Below, one piece after another: positions 17,076 to 29,395 of a DNA stretch of 64,000 bases. Location of the stretch: the NCBI RefSeq assembly GCF_003945545.1, contig NZ_CP029617.1, forward strand, positions 62,001 through 126,000, in the 5' to 3' direction. A program made the translations under genes and the position numbers. This stretch comes from Streptomyces sp. WAC 01529 (GTDB taxonomy: Bacteria > Actinomycetota > Actinomycetes > Streptomycetales > Streptomycetaceae). Positions within the stretch are counted from its first letter, which is position 1; each line of letters starts with the position of its first letter. The notes beneath the pieces were generated by a model, which was not told the origin of the DNA, did no database searches, and worked only from the letters and a program-made list of their open reading frames with translations.

Positions 17076-19125
17076 GACCCTCCTCGTTCCCGGCCCTGCC
17101 GGGTGAGGGGCAAGGTGGCGTGCACGGCGGTGCCATGAGGGCCCGTGCGCACGCCGGTTGTCCCGCCGATCTCCTCGGCCCGTTCTGTGCACGAGGCGAG
17201 ACCCGTGCCCGGCACGCCCCCGCCACCCAGACCGTTGCCGTCGTCACTGACCTTCACGGTCAGCGAGGTGGGTGTGACGGTCAGACCGACTCCGCGGCGG
17301 GCACCGGAATGTCGCACGGCGTTGGTCATCGCCTCGGCGGCGATGCGGTAGGCGGCCGTCTCCACCGCGGGGGCCAGAGCGGGCACGGTCGTCACGGAGT
17401 CGGCCACAACGACCTGAACCACCTCGGTACTCAAACGGTGCGCCAGAATCCGGATCGCTTCGAGGAGACCACGCTCCACCAGGACGGCCGGTGTCAGGCC
17501 GGCGGTGATGCGGCGTACTTCGGTCAGTGCCTCGCTGAGTCCCTCGGCGGCTGCCCGCAGATGCTCCGGCGCCGCCGACTGCGACCCGACGCACGCCTGA
17601 GCGGTGCCCAACCTCATTTGCACGGCCGCCAGTTGGGAGCCAAGGCCGTCATGGATCTCGCGGCGCAGCCGACGGCGTTCCTCTTCACTGGCGAGTACGA
17701 GGCTTTCCCGGGCGGCCTGCGTTTCCTCGACCAGCCGCAGAGCCGCCAGGGGGGCCCCGCCTGGTCGGCAAGCAGGGACAGCAGGTCGCTGTCCCTCTCC
17801 ACGGGCGTGCTCGTACCGTCGCGCGCCACTTCCAGGCGGCCCACTACGTGGCCGTGGTGGCGAAGAGGGAAAACCTGTTTGGGGTCGTTGACCGGCACTC
17901 CGACCGCGCCGAGCCGACGTACACCTGACCGGGTGTCGACCTCGACCGCTGCCCCGGACAGGCCCAGGTCCTCCACCGCGCTGCGGCAGATCTGCTCCGG
18001 TACATCCCAGGGGTCGGGAGCTTCCTGCAGTCGCGTCACCAGTTTCCTCATGGCGTGGTGGGGTCGGGCTCTCGAACCGTAGAAGAAACGCTCGACCCGC
18101 AGAGACGAGTGCACCAGCACGGGCCGGGTGACCCAGCCGGCCAGTAGCGCACAGCCCGCGACCGTCAACGACGTGGTACTGCGCACGGCCGGAACAGCCG
18201 TCCAGATGACCAAGGCCACGCTCGCCGCGGCGGTGCCGAAGAGGGTGAGGACGAACGCCACGGACAACCGGTGGACGGTCGCACGTTCCAGCCGCCAGAC
18301 ATTGCTTCTGGCGACGGTCAGGCATGACGGCGACCCAGACCGTGCCTCCTGCGGCACGGGCGGCCATGGTCCAGCGTTCCCCCCACCAGTCGCCGAGCAG
18401 CAAGGACGCACAGACGGCGTAGGAGACGGCGAGCAGCAGCCAGCGACGGCGCTCCGCCGCGTCGTTGCCGGACAGTGCGCAGTGGGCCACGGTGGCCGTC
18501 ACGGCGAGCGCGACCGCGCCGCTCACCCCAGTCCACCAGACGGCTGGCCGGGCCGAGGCGCTGGAGGGCCCACTGCGCCGTCGCGGTCCCCGACCACGGA
18601 CTGAAGAAGGGCGGCGCTCCCGGCACCGCCAGGAACCAGAGAGCCCCATGGCCGGCGTGGACAGCGGTGGTCGGCGCGATCAGGTACCACCGGCACCGTC
18701 GCACGGCGGGTTCGCGCAGGAAACACACGGGAAAGACGAGGACGCTCAGGGGGTGGTCGGCGAGTGCGACGGCCGCCAGCGCCAGCACCGTCGCATCCAC
18801 CGGCGCCGACCAGTCGCCGATGAAGGCGAGCAGGTCGGACACCGTGCGCGGCACGACCAGCACGGCCCCCGCGGCCAGCAGCAGCGCCCCCATCCGCTGA
18901 CCGGAACGATCGGCGAGGAGCAGCACCCCGATCACCCACTCCGGGAGTCCGACTGCCAACCGTATGGCCACAGCGAGGGTCTGCGGCTGGGAGTAGTGGA
19001 CAGCGCGCCATTGCTCTCCGGACACGGACAGCACCGTCAGTTTCAACACCAGTACTGCCACCAGCAGCCCCAGCGCCATTCCGGCCACCCGTGCCACTGG
19101 CCTGGTGCGCGGGTGACCGGAGACT
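17072..19125 (-). pseudogene. NarL/LiaS-type sensor histidine kinase, three frameshifts
   Basis: The gene reads coherently only across frames. A membrane N-terminus (MALGLLVAVLVLKLTVLSVS, LLLAAGAVLVVPRTVSDLLA) continues to about 18545. The next frame carries VSGAVALAVTATVAH and LLLAVSYAVCASLLLGDWW to about 18330. A third frame carries LSVAFVLTLFGTAAASVALV and a GAF-like part to about 17745. A fourth frame carries the HisKA_3 box (EEERRRLRREIHDGLGSQLA), the N box (ETAAYRIAAEAMTNAVRHS) and the G box (VSDDGNGLGGGG). The 5' boundary is approximate. With an intact partner regulator, sequence error is as likely as decay. Confidence 0.65.
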
Positions 19126-19141
19126 GCGACAGGTCGCGGCT

Positions 19142-19378
19142 TCAAGATACCCACAGGCCCCACGGCTCTGGGCCGTCCCAGGAGGGCAGGCACCTGTAGG
19201 CGGCCCACTTGCCCTTGCGCTTGCCCTGCGCTCCCGCGTCGAGGCACCCCGACTCGGAGTGGTAGTGACCGACCAGCCCCTCCTCGGCCGCGGCCTGGGC
19301 CGGGGTTGCCGAGAGGGCTGTCGTGGCGATGATGACGCCCAGCGCAGCAGCGATCGGCCTCATGGAATTCCCCGTCAT
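19142..19378 (-). CDS. Small secreted protein with two cysteines
   Basis: A 78-residue protein from ATG 19378, preceded by GGAGGAGGAACG. Signal peptide: MRPIAAALGVIIATTALSA with ..AQA|A cleavage. The mature part of about 48 residues has two Cys (SESGCLDAG and AYRCLPSWDG), a basic patch (GKRKGKW) and a Trp-rich end (PEPWGLWVS). The family is unknown. It lies between the lasso B2 gene and the sensor kinase, all on the minus strand, so it may be part of that operon, for example a signal or accessory peptide. Confidence 0.55.
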   Translation of the reverse strand: MTGNSMRPIAAALGVIIATTALSATPAQAAAEEGLVGHYHSESGCLDAGAQGKRKGKWAAYRCLPSWDGPEPWGLWVS

Positions 19379-19500
19379 CACGTTCGTTCCTCCTCCTTCA
19401 CCGGCGGTACGCGTGCGCGTTCCGCATGAGGATGAACGACTGGTCGGCCGTTGTGTTGCACGTGTCGGCCCGCACGGGCGGCGCGTGTGGCGGACCCCGT

Positions 19501-19920
19501 TCAGCGGCCGGCCTTCACGACGATGACGGAACGGAAGGGGACGAGAGAGGCCTTGTTCTCTCCGACCGGTTCGCCGTCCGCGACCACCCAGGCGTGTGCG
19601 CGGAAGGGCTCCGCGCACACCCCTGCGTGCCAGTCCGGCCACGTCCCGCCGACACGGCACAGAAGGGCTGTGGCGATGGACCGGGGCAAGCACCACGGGC
19701 CGGCGCAGCGCACGCTGGCGGCAACCACCGCTTTGCGGGCCCGCAGCGCTTGCTCATGCCCTGCGGGACGGGCCCGGGCGCTGAGGAAGCGCAAGACCCT
19801 CCGTACGCCGCCGGGTGAGAGACGGGCGAGACCGAACGCCACGACGACCGCGCACCGTGCGGTGATCCGGAGACCGAGGGGTGGGCGCTCGGACACTTCG
19901 GTGGTGACCAGGCCGCTCAT
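19501..19920 (-). CDS. Lasso peptide biosynthesis B2 protein (leader protease)
   Basis: A 139-residue transglutaminase-fold cysteine protease that removes the leader from the lasso precursor. The catalytic triad is visible: C77 (GPWCLPRSIATALL), H109 (FRAHAWVV) and D115 (ADGEPV). The order and spacing (C..RS.A...L, then AHAWV..DG) are diagnostic for this family. The ATG at 19920 overlaps the TGA of the B1 gene (ATGA), so the two are co-translated. The frame is intact. Actinobacterial lasso systems have split B1 and B2, as here. Confidence 0.9.
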   Translation of the reverse strand: MSGLVTTEVSERPPLGLRITARCAVVVAFGLARLSPGGVRRVLRFLSARARPAGHEQALRARKAVVAASVRCAGPWCLPRSIATALLCRVGGTWPDWHAGVCAEPFRAHAWVVADGEPVGENKASLVPFRSVIVVKAGR

Positions 19921-20174
19921 GAGTTCACCAGGCCTGCTTCGCGCAGGCCGTCGATCATGCCCTGTACGTCGCGCAGTGCCCGCTCGTACGCCTGGGGGTC
20001 GCCGGGGCACAGGGCAGCCGCGGCGGTTTCGGCCGTCCCGCCGTCGAGCAGGCACCGCAGCACCCGCGCACCGGCGTCGTTGGCCTGCCAGTACCGGCCG
20101 GTCTTCTCGTTCAGGAGCACCGCGCCGTGCTCGGTCTCCGTGTTGGTGACATGGGGGTGAAGGGAGAAGCGCAT
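19917..20174 (-). CDS. Lasso peptide biosynthesis B1 protein (PqqD-like RRE)
   Basis: An 85-residue PqqD-like protein that binds the precursor leader and delivers it to the protease and cyclase. Family features: N-terminal beta hairpin (VLLNEKTGRYWQANDAGARV), the L..L..G...E.A.......P helix pair and a C-terminal LREAGLV. The ATG at 20174 overlaps the stop of the upstream cyclase gene (TGATG), and its TGA overlaps the B2 start. Together the C-B1-B2 order and couplings are standard for Streptomyces lasso clusters. Confidence 0.9.
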   Translation of the reverse strand: MRFSLHPHVTNTETEHGAVLLNEKTGRYWQANDAGARVLRCLLDGGTAETAAAALCPGDPQAYERALRDVQGMIDGLREAGLVNS

Positions 20175-21637
20175 CAGATTTCCTCGCGGTGCGGTGGGAG
20201 GGAGGCAGTTGTGCCGCTGCGGTTGTTTCGGTTCAGGGATCGGAGCCAGAGCTCGCAGGCCAGTGTCGAATCGAAGGCCATGAAAGGGCGGTGTCAGGGT
20301 GCAGGCCGAGCAGCAGCCCCCTCAGTGCCACGCGGTCGACCAGACCCATCTCTACGAGCACGGACTCCTCGCACAGTTCGAGCAGCTCGGCCCGGTGCCG
20401 ACGCAGGCCTCCGTACAGCTCACGGCTGTAGTCGCCCTTGGTCGCGCGGCCTTGCGCGTACGCCGGAAGAACGTCGCGCATGGCGGTCGCGAGCACCGGT
20501 TGTAGCGTCCGGCCGCGATCCGGTCCTCCAGCCGGACCTACATCGCGGTCTCGACGACGCGGTCGTCGAGGTAAGGGGCTTCGTAGGAGAGACCGTGACG
20601 TGCGGTGAAGCGGGAGGCCCGACGTGTCATCTCACCGCAGAGCTGGGCGACGCTCAGCATGTCGTGCTGCACCGGCAGCGGGGCGAGTGGGTCCGGCTCC
20701 CCGTCCGCCGCCGCGTGGATGAGGCTGCGTACGGCGCTGACCGCTCGGGGCGTTGCCCACAGGGGCATGGCGGGCGGACTTTCCCATGCTGGCCCGGTCC
20801 CCCGCTTCCCCGGCTCCGGACCGAGGAGGGCGGCAGACGACCGGAGCCAGCGGGCATTCGAAGGGCCCAAGGGCACATGGTGGTAGGTCACCAGCCGGGC
20901 GGCTCGTGGTGCGGCGAGAAAGCACAGGCTGGTGGAGTCCATGCCGCCGGAGAGATCGGTGCTCACCGTGGCGGAGTGAGCGGTCCGCGTCTCGACTGCC
21001 GCCTCCAGCGCTCGGCGCAGTGTGTCGGCGCCTTGGGCCAACGGCACGCTCGGCTCGGGTGGTGTCCACCAACGAACAGGGCGCGCACCGCTGTTGGCGG
21101 GCATCAGCAGGTAGTGGCCCAGCGGCAAGGAGGTGACGCCGCGCCACAGGCAGGCCTGGGACAAAGGGTGCGGTGCGGTGGGAAAGAGGAGGCGAAGCGC
21201 CACAAGTTCCTCATCGATGCCGGCTTCGGTCAGCGCGGCCACGCTCTGCGGCCGGTCGGCGGCCACCGCCACCCCGGCCACGGATCCGTAGAAGACCTGG
21301 CGCACCGTGGTCAGGCTGCCCTGAGCCCTGACCTGGCCACCGATGGAGGCGAGCAGGTGGAAGCAGCCGTGCGACGAGCGGCTCAACGAGTCGACGTCGC
21401 TCACTGAGCGCATCGCCGCGAGCTTGCGGGCGAGTTCGCTCTCGCTGATGCGGGCCCGGCCGAGCAGGACCACCGCGTTGGAGCCGGCGGACGCGGAGGT
21501 GAGTTCCTCGTCGTGCCACCTTCCGATGACCCAGGGCCGGCCCGAGGGGTGCCTGACCATCTTGTCCCCGGCCCTGTGCGGCGCCAGAGCGAACACGGCG
21601 CGGCAGCGGGGTGATCCGGGAGAACGATGAATTCCAT
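20174..21637 (-). pseudogene. Lasso cyclase (asparagine-synthetase-like C protein), frame broken
   Basis: The lasso C protein uses ATP to form the macrolactam. The ATP-binding loop is present (VSTDLSGGMDSTSLCFLA), as are HPSGRPWVIGRW near the N-terminus and SYEAPYLDDRVVETAM. However, the start MEFIVLPDHPAA is one base out of frame with the rest (lesion near 21600). A TAG stands at 20538-20540. Shifts near 20495 and 20285 separate the C-terminal pieces (LATAMRDVLPAYAQGRATKG, then STLACELWLRSLNRN). The three frameshifts each look like a missing base. If real, no lasso product would form unless another cyclase acts; if sequence errors, the cluster is complete. Confidence 0.8.
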
Positions 21638-21761
21638 GGGGTTCCTTGCCCCTGAGGGAGGCGATCGACGTCCCAGAGGGGGGGCGATCGACGCGAAGCC
21701 TCGCGCCGATCGCCCGGTGTTCTGCTACGTGCCGGACCGTCGCATCAGAGCGCGGTCTCGA

Positions 21762-21884
21762 TCACAGCCACCAACCACCGAAGAAGTCGATCCAGTGGCC
21801 ACGGCGAACGGAACGGGTCAGCTCACGGAAACCGCCGACCTCCACGATCAGCGGAACGTCGTACACGAGCTTCTCGGACTGCAT
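21762..21884 (-). CDS. Lasso peptide precursor
   Basis: A 40-residue precursor starting at ATG 21884 with AGAGG upstream. The 24-residue leader has the Y8-D-V-P11 motif (YxxP) recognised by B1 and Thr at position -2 (T23-R24). The predicted core is SVRRGHWIDFFGGWWL: an isopeptide ring between the amino group of Ser1 and the side chain of Asp9 (9-membered), then a 7-residue tail FFGGWWL whose Phe and Trp could act as plugs. It has no cysteine, so it would be a class II lasso. The cyclase, B1 and B2 genes follow on the same strand. The core matches no lasso peptide I remember. Confidence 0.88.
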   Translation of the reverse strand: MQSEKLVYDVPLIVEVGGFRELTRSVRRGHWIDFFGGWWL

Positions 21885-22160
21885 GGGAGTACCTCTTTCT
21901 TCTTGTGGTGCACGGTGGACGAGGTGTGCCGTCCATCCGCCGCCCGTCTGATCCGGACAAGAAGAGCTTCGGCTTCCCGCTGACCCAGGCGCATGAGCCA
22001 TACGCCATGACCGTCCCGGAACGCACCGGGCGGCAGCTCTGCCTGGGCTGGGCCCATACGGCGAGCGGTGCGGCAGCCAGCTAGGGCAGGGGCGCGGTCC
22101 GGGCACTGGCTGGGGAACGGTCCGGGCACCCGGCCGGAGTTCCCCGCCTTTCCTGCCGGC

Positions 22161-22733
22161 CTACTGGGTAGGCGTCGGTGCGCCCTCCGGGGCACGCGCC
22201 GGATGACGCCCGTGGGCCCCGCACACCCTTCCTCTCGGGGCCTGTTCCCCCGTGCGCTCCACGTAACCTGACGGGCCGCCGGCGGCCCCGGCGCCGTCCC
22301 GCCCGAGGCGCGTCAGGCGCCGTAGCGCGGGCAGTGCCCCGGCGATCGCGCGACGCTCCTCCGGGGTGAGGAGTGCGATCAGTGGTGTCAGCTGCTCGGC
22401 CCGTTCCCCGCGGCACGACTCGCCGATGTTCCGCCCCTTCTGGGTGATGTGCACCAGAACGGCGCGGCCGTCGCGCGGGTCACGTGCGCGTTCCACGAGG
22501 CCGTCGCGTTCCAGGCGCTTGACCAGCTGGGTGAGCCCCGGCTGGCTGAGCTGTTCGCCCGCGATCAGCTCGGTCAGCCGTTTCGGGCGGTCGGCACAGG
22601 CCAGGGTGTCCAGCACCGACAGCGTGCTGAACGCGTGGTTTCGCCTGCGCGGCAGGCGGATGTAGAAACGGTTGAACTCCTCGACGACGTCGATGAACTG
22701 AGTCACATTCAGGTCGCACGGAGAGGCAGGCAC
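22161..22733 (-). CDS. penR: MarR/SlyA regulator of the pentalenolactone cluster (PenR/PntR-type)
   Basis: A 190-residue MarR protein. The winged helix is visible: TLSVLDTLACADRPKRLTEL, EQLSQPGLTQLVKRLERDGL, then the wing ERARDPRDGRAVLVHITQKG. A long Arg/Gly-rich C-terminal extension follows. The GTG at 22733 (VPASPCDLNVTQFID) is the most plausible start. It is divergent from the GAPDH gene, with a palindrome between them. In S. exfoliatus and S. arenae the regulators at this place (PenR/PntR) are reported to activate the cluster and to respond to pentalenolactone. The symbol is given by synteny. Confidence 0.8.
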   Translation of the reverse strand: MPASPCDLNVTQFIDVVEEFNRFYIRLPRRRNHAFSTLSVLDTLACADRPKRLTELIAGEQLSQPGLTQLVKRLERDGLVERARDPRDGRAVLVHITQKGRNIGESCRGERAEQLTPLIALLTPEERRAIAGALPALRRLTRLGRDGAGAAGGPSGYVERTGEQAPRGRVCGAHGRHPARAPEGAPTPTQ

Positions 22734-22771
22734 GCGGGGGAGCCTATAGCTTGCGGAGCGGCGATGTATTG

Positions 22772-22789
22772 ATAACTTACAGAAGTTGC
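22772..22789 (+). promoter_or_regulatory. Candidate MarR operator, regulator-GAPDH intergenic region
   Basis: Within the 154-bp divergent region there is a perfect inverted repeat AACTT-ACAG-AAGTT (22774-22787) flanked by AT/TA bases, the usual size for a MarR dimer site. It could control both directions. Confidence 0.45.
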
Positions 22790-22878
22790 TTATGGTGTTC
22801 TGGGTGGCCGCCGTTGCGGCGCGCCGCGACACGCTCGGCTGCCCTCTCTTCACCACCGAGCCCCAAAAACCGTCGTGA

Positions 22879-23892
<1,014 letters not shown>

Positions 23893-23897
23893 GGACC

Positions 23898-23942
23898 GCC
23901 GACAGCCCGAGGGTTTACCGGCCGACAGCAGGGTTTACCGGC
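23898..23942. repeat. Short tandem repeat after the GAPDH gene
   Basis: Two imperfect copies of GCCGACAGC..AGGGTTTACCG (about 22 and 20 bp) stand side by side. They are followed by a weak hairpin GGCTC-GGCTT-GAGCC (23946-23960) that may terminate the convergent genes. Confidence 0.5.
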
Positions 23943-23990
23943 GGGGGCTCGGCTTGAGCCGTCGTCGCGGCGGGGCATCGGGCCGGGCCG

Positions 23991-24452
23991 TCACGACCGG
24001 GTCCGGTGGCCGAGTTCGGCGAGGCGGGAGAGCGCGGGGAGCGCCTCCGTGATCGCCCGCTGGTCCTCGGGCGCCAGTTGGGCGACGAGCGGGATCAGGC
24101 GGCGGATCCGGTCCTCCAGGCGGGACGCGCCGACCTGCCGCCCGGCGTCGGTGATGTGGACAAGGACGGCGCGCCCGTCCGTCGGGTCGGCGCGGCGTTC
24201 CACGAGGCCGTCCTGCTCCAGGCGCGTGACGAGCTGGGTGAGTCCTGGCTGGCTGATCTGCTCGGTCTTGGCGAGCTTCGTGAGCCGGGTGGGCCCCCGC
24301 GAGTTCAGGGTGTCCAGCACGGACAGAGTGGTGAACGACAGTGTCTGGAGAGCGGGCAGGCGAATGTAGAAGCGGTTGAAGTTCTCGATCGCCGAGATCA
24401 GGGCGCTCACGTCCAGGTGGTCCTGGGGGCTGTTGGTCTGCGAAGTGGTCAC
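23991..24452 (-). CDS. Second MarR family regulator
   Basis: A 153-residue MarR protein, clearly paralogous to the one at 22161. It shares FNRFYIRLP, the LSVLDTL helix, EQISQPGLTQLVTRLEQDGL and the wing RRADPTDGRAVLVHIT, but lacks the long C-terminal tail. GTG 24452 is the likely start; its ribosome site is weak. It is convergent with the GAPDH gene and divergent from the PenM-type P450 gene, so it may control that promoter. Having two MarR paralogues suggests either layered control or a duplicated and diverging regulator. Confidence 0.85.
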   Translation of the reverse strand: MTTSQTNSPQDHLDVSALISAIENFNRFYIRLPALQTLSFTTLSVLDTLNSRGPTRLTKLAKTEQISQPGLTQLVTRLEQDGLVERRADPTDGRAVLVHITDAGRQVGASRLEDRIRRLIPLVAQLAPEDQRAITEALPALSRLAELGHRTRS

Positions 24453-24686
24453 CCTAGAAAAATAGCGCACACTTATATAGTCTCGTTGATGCATTGACGG
24501 TCTGCGCCCTGCGGGGGCATGCGGTCCGCACCGGCTTTCCATGACGCAATGGCGCGTCTCGCTCTGACATTTCCGCGACCTCGGCGCCACCGGCGCCGTC
24601 GGCCCGTCCAGGAAATCGCCTTCGCTGTCGATCCGGGGTACTTCCAGAAGAATGCCGGAAATCCTCGGGGAAATGAGCATGCCCGC
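24453..24686. promoter_or_regulatory. Divergent promoter region, MarR gene / penM
   Basis: The 234-bp region contains ACTTATATAGT at 24472-24482, which is nearly palindromic and close to both promoters. It partly resembles the ACTTACA half of the operator at 22774. A five-codon frame (ATG AGC ATG CCC GCA TGA, 24673-24690) overlaps the penM start. Confidence 0.4.
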
Positions 24687-27013
<2,327 letters not shown>

Positions 27014-27017
<4 letters not shown>

Positions 27018-28468
27018 CGAAACGCGAGGGCCTGCCCTCCGCCAAGGGCCCCGGCGTGGCGCCGGAGCCCGCCCCCCGTACGGAGCCGGTCGCCACGGGG
27101 CTCAGCGGCATCGCCCTCGTGGTGGTGCTCACCGGATACGCCCTGTCCATCGTCGACGCCTCCATCGTCAACGTGGCGCTGAACTCGATCAGCGACGACC
27201 TCCACGGCGGCCCCGCCGCCCTGGAACTGGTGGTGTCCGGCTACGGCCTCACCTACGCGCTCGGCCTCGTGCTCGGCGGCCGGCTCGGCGACGCCTTCGG
27301 CAGGCGCCGCCTGTACGCCTACGGACTCGCCGCGTTCACCCTCACCTCGGCGCTCTGCGGACTCGCCCCGACCATCGAGTTCCTCGTCGCGGCCCGGCTG
27401 CTCCAGGGCGCCGCCGCCGCCATGCTCGTACCGCAGGTGCTCGCGACGATCCAGGCGGCCACCGAGGGCCAGGCACGCGCCCGTGCCATCGGCATGTACG
27501 GCGCGACCGCCGCCCTCGGCATGGTCGTCGGACAGATCCTGGGCGGCCTCCTCGTCTCGCTGGACATCGCGGGGATCGGCTGGCGGGCGGTCTTCGCGAT
27601 CAACGTACCGATCGGTGTGGCCGCGCTGCTGGCCGTCCGGCGCGTCCCCGCGACCAGGGCGGGTGCCAAGCCCGGATTCGACCCCAAGGGCACCGCCCTG
27701 TTCGGCGTCACCATGGTCTGCGTCCTCGCCCTGGTGGTGGCGGGCCCCGACCTGGGCTGGCCGCTGTGGCTGTGGTCTCTGCTGCTGGTCGCCGCGGCGG
27801 GCGCCCTGGCGCTGACACGGGTCGAACGCGGACTGGAGGCGCGGGGCGGTTCGCCGCTGCTGTCCCCGACCGTGCTGTCCCACCCGGGCATGCGCAGGGG
27901 CCTTGCGGCCATGGTCCCGTTCTCGGCCGGCTTCGGTGCCTTCCTTTTCGTCTACGCACTGGTCGCGCAGGGCCACTTCGGCCTCGACGGCCTCGAATCC
28001 GGCGGCGGCCTCGCGCCGTTCGCCGTGGCATTCTTCGCGGTGACCCTGTTCACCCCGAGGATCGCGGCGGCCCTTGGCGCCCGCATCGTCACCCTGGGCG
28101 CCTGCGTCCAGGGTGCGGGCCTGCTGCTCCTCGCGCTGGTCATCCGGTTCGGCTGGCCGCACCCCTCCCTGACGCTCGTACTCGCCGGGATCGGCCTCTA
28201 CGGCGTGGGCGCCGCGCTGACAGGGCCGACGCTGTTCCGGATGATCCTCGCCGATGTGCCCCCGGCCCAGGCCGGGATGGGCAGCGGTGTGCTGGTGACC
28301 AGCCAGCAGATGGCGACCGCGCTGGGCGCGACCGTGGGCGGCACCCTCTACCTCTCCATGACCGACTGGCAGTCGACGATGCCGGCGGCCGTGGCCGTCC
28401 TCGCCCTCCTGGCGTGCTGTTCGGTGATCGTCCTCGTGATCAGCCTGAAGCTCCCTGACCCCCGGTGA
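27014..28468 (+). CDS. MFS drug efflux transporter (14-TM, DHA2 type)
   Basis: A 484-residue transporter with about 14 hydrophobic segments. Motif A (LGGRLGDAFGRRRLY) follows TM2, and motif C-like glycine patterns appear near residues 155-175. It resembles the efflux proteins at the same place in pentalenolactone and neopentalenolactone clusters (PtlG position), so it probably exports the final antibiotic and supports self-protection alongside GAPDH. The start is coupled through the 21-codon frame. Confidence 0.88.
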
Positions 28469-28567
28469 CGCCGCGTCCCCCGCACGACGCGTACTGACCC
28501 AGACCTTCTCGCGGACAACGGCACGCCGTCCTTCGGCGTACCCGCGTACAGAAGCGGAGGCAGCCAA

Positions 28568-29395
28568 GTGCAGTTACGGACAGACACGGCCGTGGTGACC
28601 GGCGCCGCCAGCGGCATCGGACTCGCCCTCAGCGCCCGCTTCGCACAGGCCGGCGTCGCCGTGGTCATGGCGGACGTCGCGGGCGACGCGCTGCGTGCGC
28701 GGGCCGCCGAACTCACGGCGCGCGGCGCCAAGGTCACCGCCGTGAGAGCCGACCTGACCGACCCGGACGACGTCGCACACCTCGCGGACACCGCGTTCGA
28801 CGTGCTCGGCGAAATCGATGTGGTGTGCAACAACGCCGGGGTCATCGGTCCCGTGGGACAGCCCCTGTGGGAGGTGCCGCTGGACCGGATGCGGCAGGTC
28901 TTCGAGGCGAACCACTGGGCGCACGTCCTGGTGTCCCGCGCTTTCATCCCCCCGCTCCTCGAGCGCGGCAGACCCGCCCACCTGATCCACACCGCCTCGA
29001 TGTCCGCCTTCGCCGTCGGCGCGGGCAGCGCCGCCTACGCCGCCTCCAAGCACGCCGACCTCGCGGTCGCCCGCAGCCTGCGTGCCGATCTGCGGGACAC
29101 CGCGATCCGGGTGTCGGTGCTGTGCCCGGGTCGGGTCGACACACCCATGGTCCAGGGCCTGACCGCCCCGCGCGGCGCGGGCGGCGACACCTCCGTGAGC
29201 GCCGAGGACGTCGCCTCACTCGTGTGGGAGGCCCTCGGCTCCGACCGCTTCTACCTCTTCAGCAACTCCGACGCCCCACTGCGGCTGCGCGATCAGTTCG
29301 ACGACGTATGGCGTCATGTCTCCCTTCCGCCCCCTTCCCCCGAGGAGGAGCTGTGGCACACGCCGAGAGCGACGACCGAAGCGATGAAGCATTGA
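28568..29395 (+). CDS. penF: Short-chain dehydrogenase, 1-deoxy-11-beta-hydroxypentalenic acid dehydrogenase
   Basis: A 275-residue SDR. NAD site VVTGAASGIGLAL, the NNAGV strand, a catalytic Ser in the TASMSAF region, and Y157/K161 (YAASK). It oxidises the C-11 alcohol to the ketone needed for the Baeyer-Villiger step. GTG 28568 is chosen for the GGAGG 7-11 nt upstream. Its 3' end overlaps the next gene by 43 nt in another frame, so expression is linked. Confidence 0.9.
   Translation: MQLRTDTAVVTGAASGIGLALSARFAQAGVAVVMADVAGDALRARAAELTARGAKVTAVRADLTDPDDVAHLADTAFDVLGEIDVVCNNAGVIGPVGQPLWEVPLDRMRQVFEANHWAHVLVSRAFIPPLLERGRPAHLIHTASMSAFAVGAGSAAYAASKHADLAVARSLRADLRDTAIRVSVLCPGRVDTPMVQGLTAPRGAGGDTSVSAEDVASLVWEALGSDRFYLFSNSDAPLRLRDQFDDVWRHVSLPPPSPEEELWHTPRATTEAMKH

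Noticed and set aside
24519..24686. Upstream extension of the penM frame to 24519
   Set aside because: Adds 56 Arg/Pro-rich residues unlike P450 proteins; ATG 24687 gives the family's N-terminus and length.
28825..29352. Upstream extension of the penE frame inside penF
   Set aside because: It is a shadow of the penF coding sequence; GTG 29353 has a good ribosome site and the expected start.
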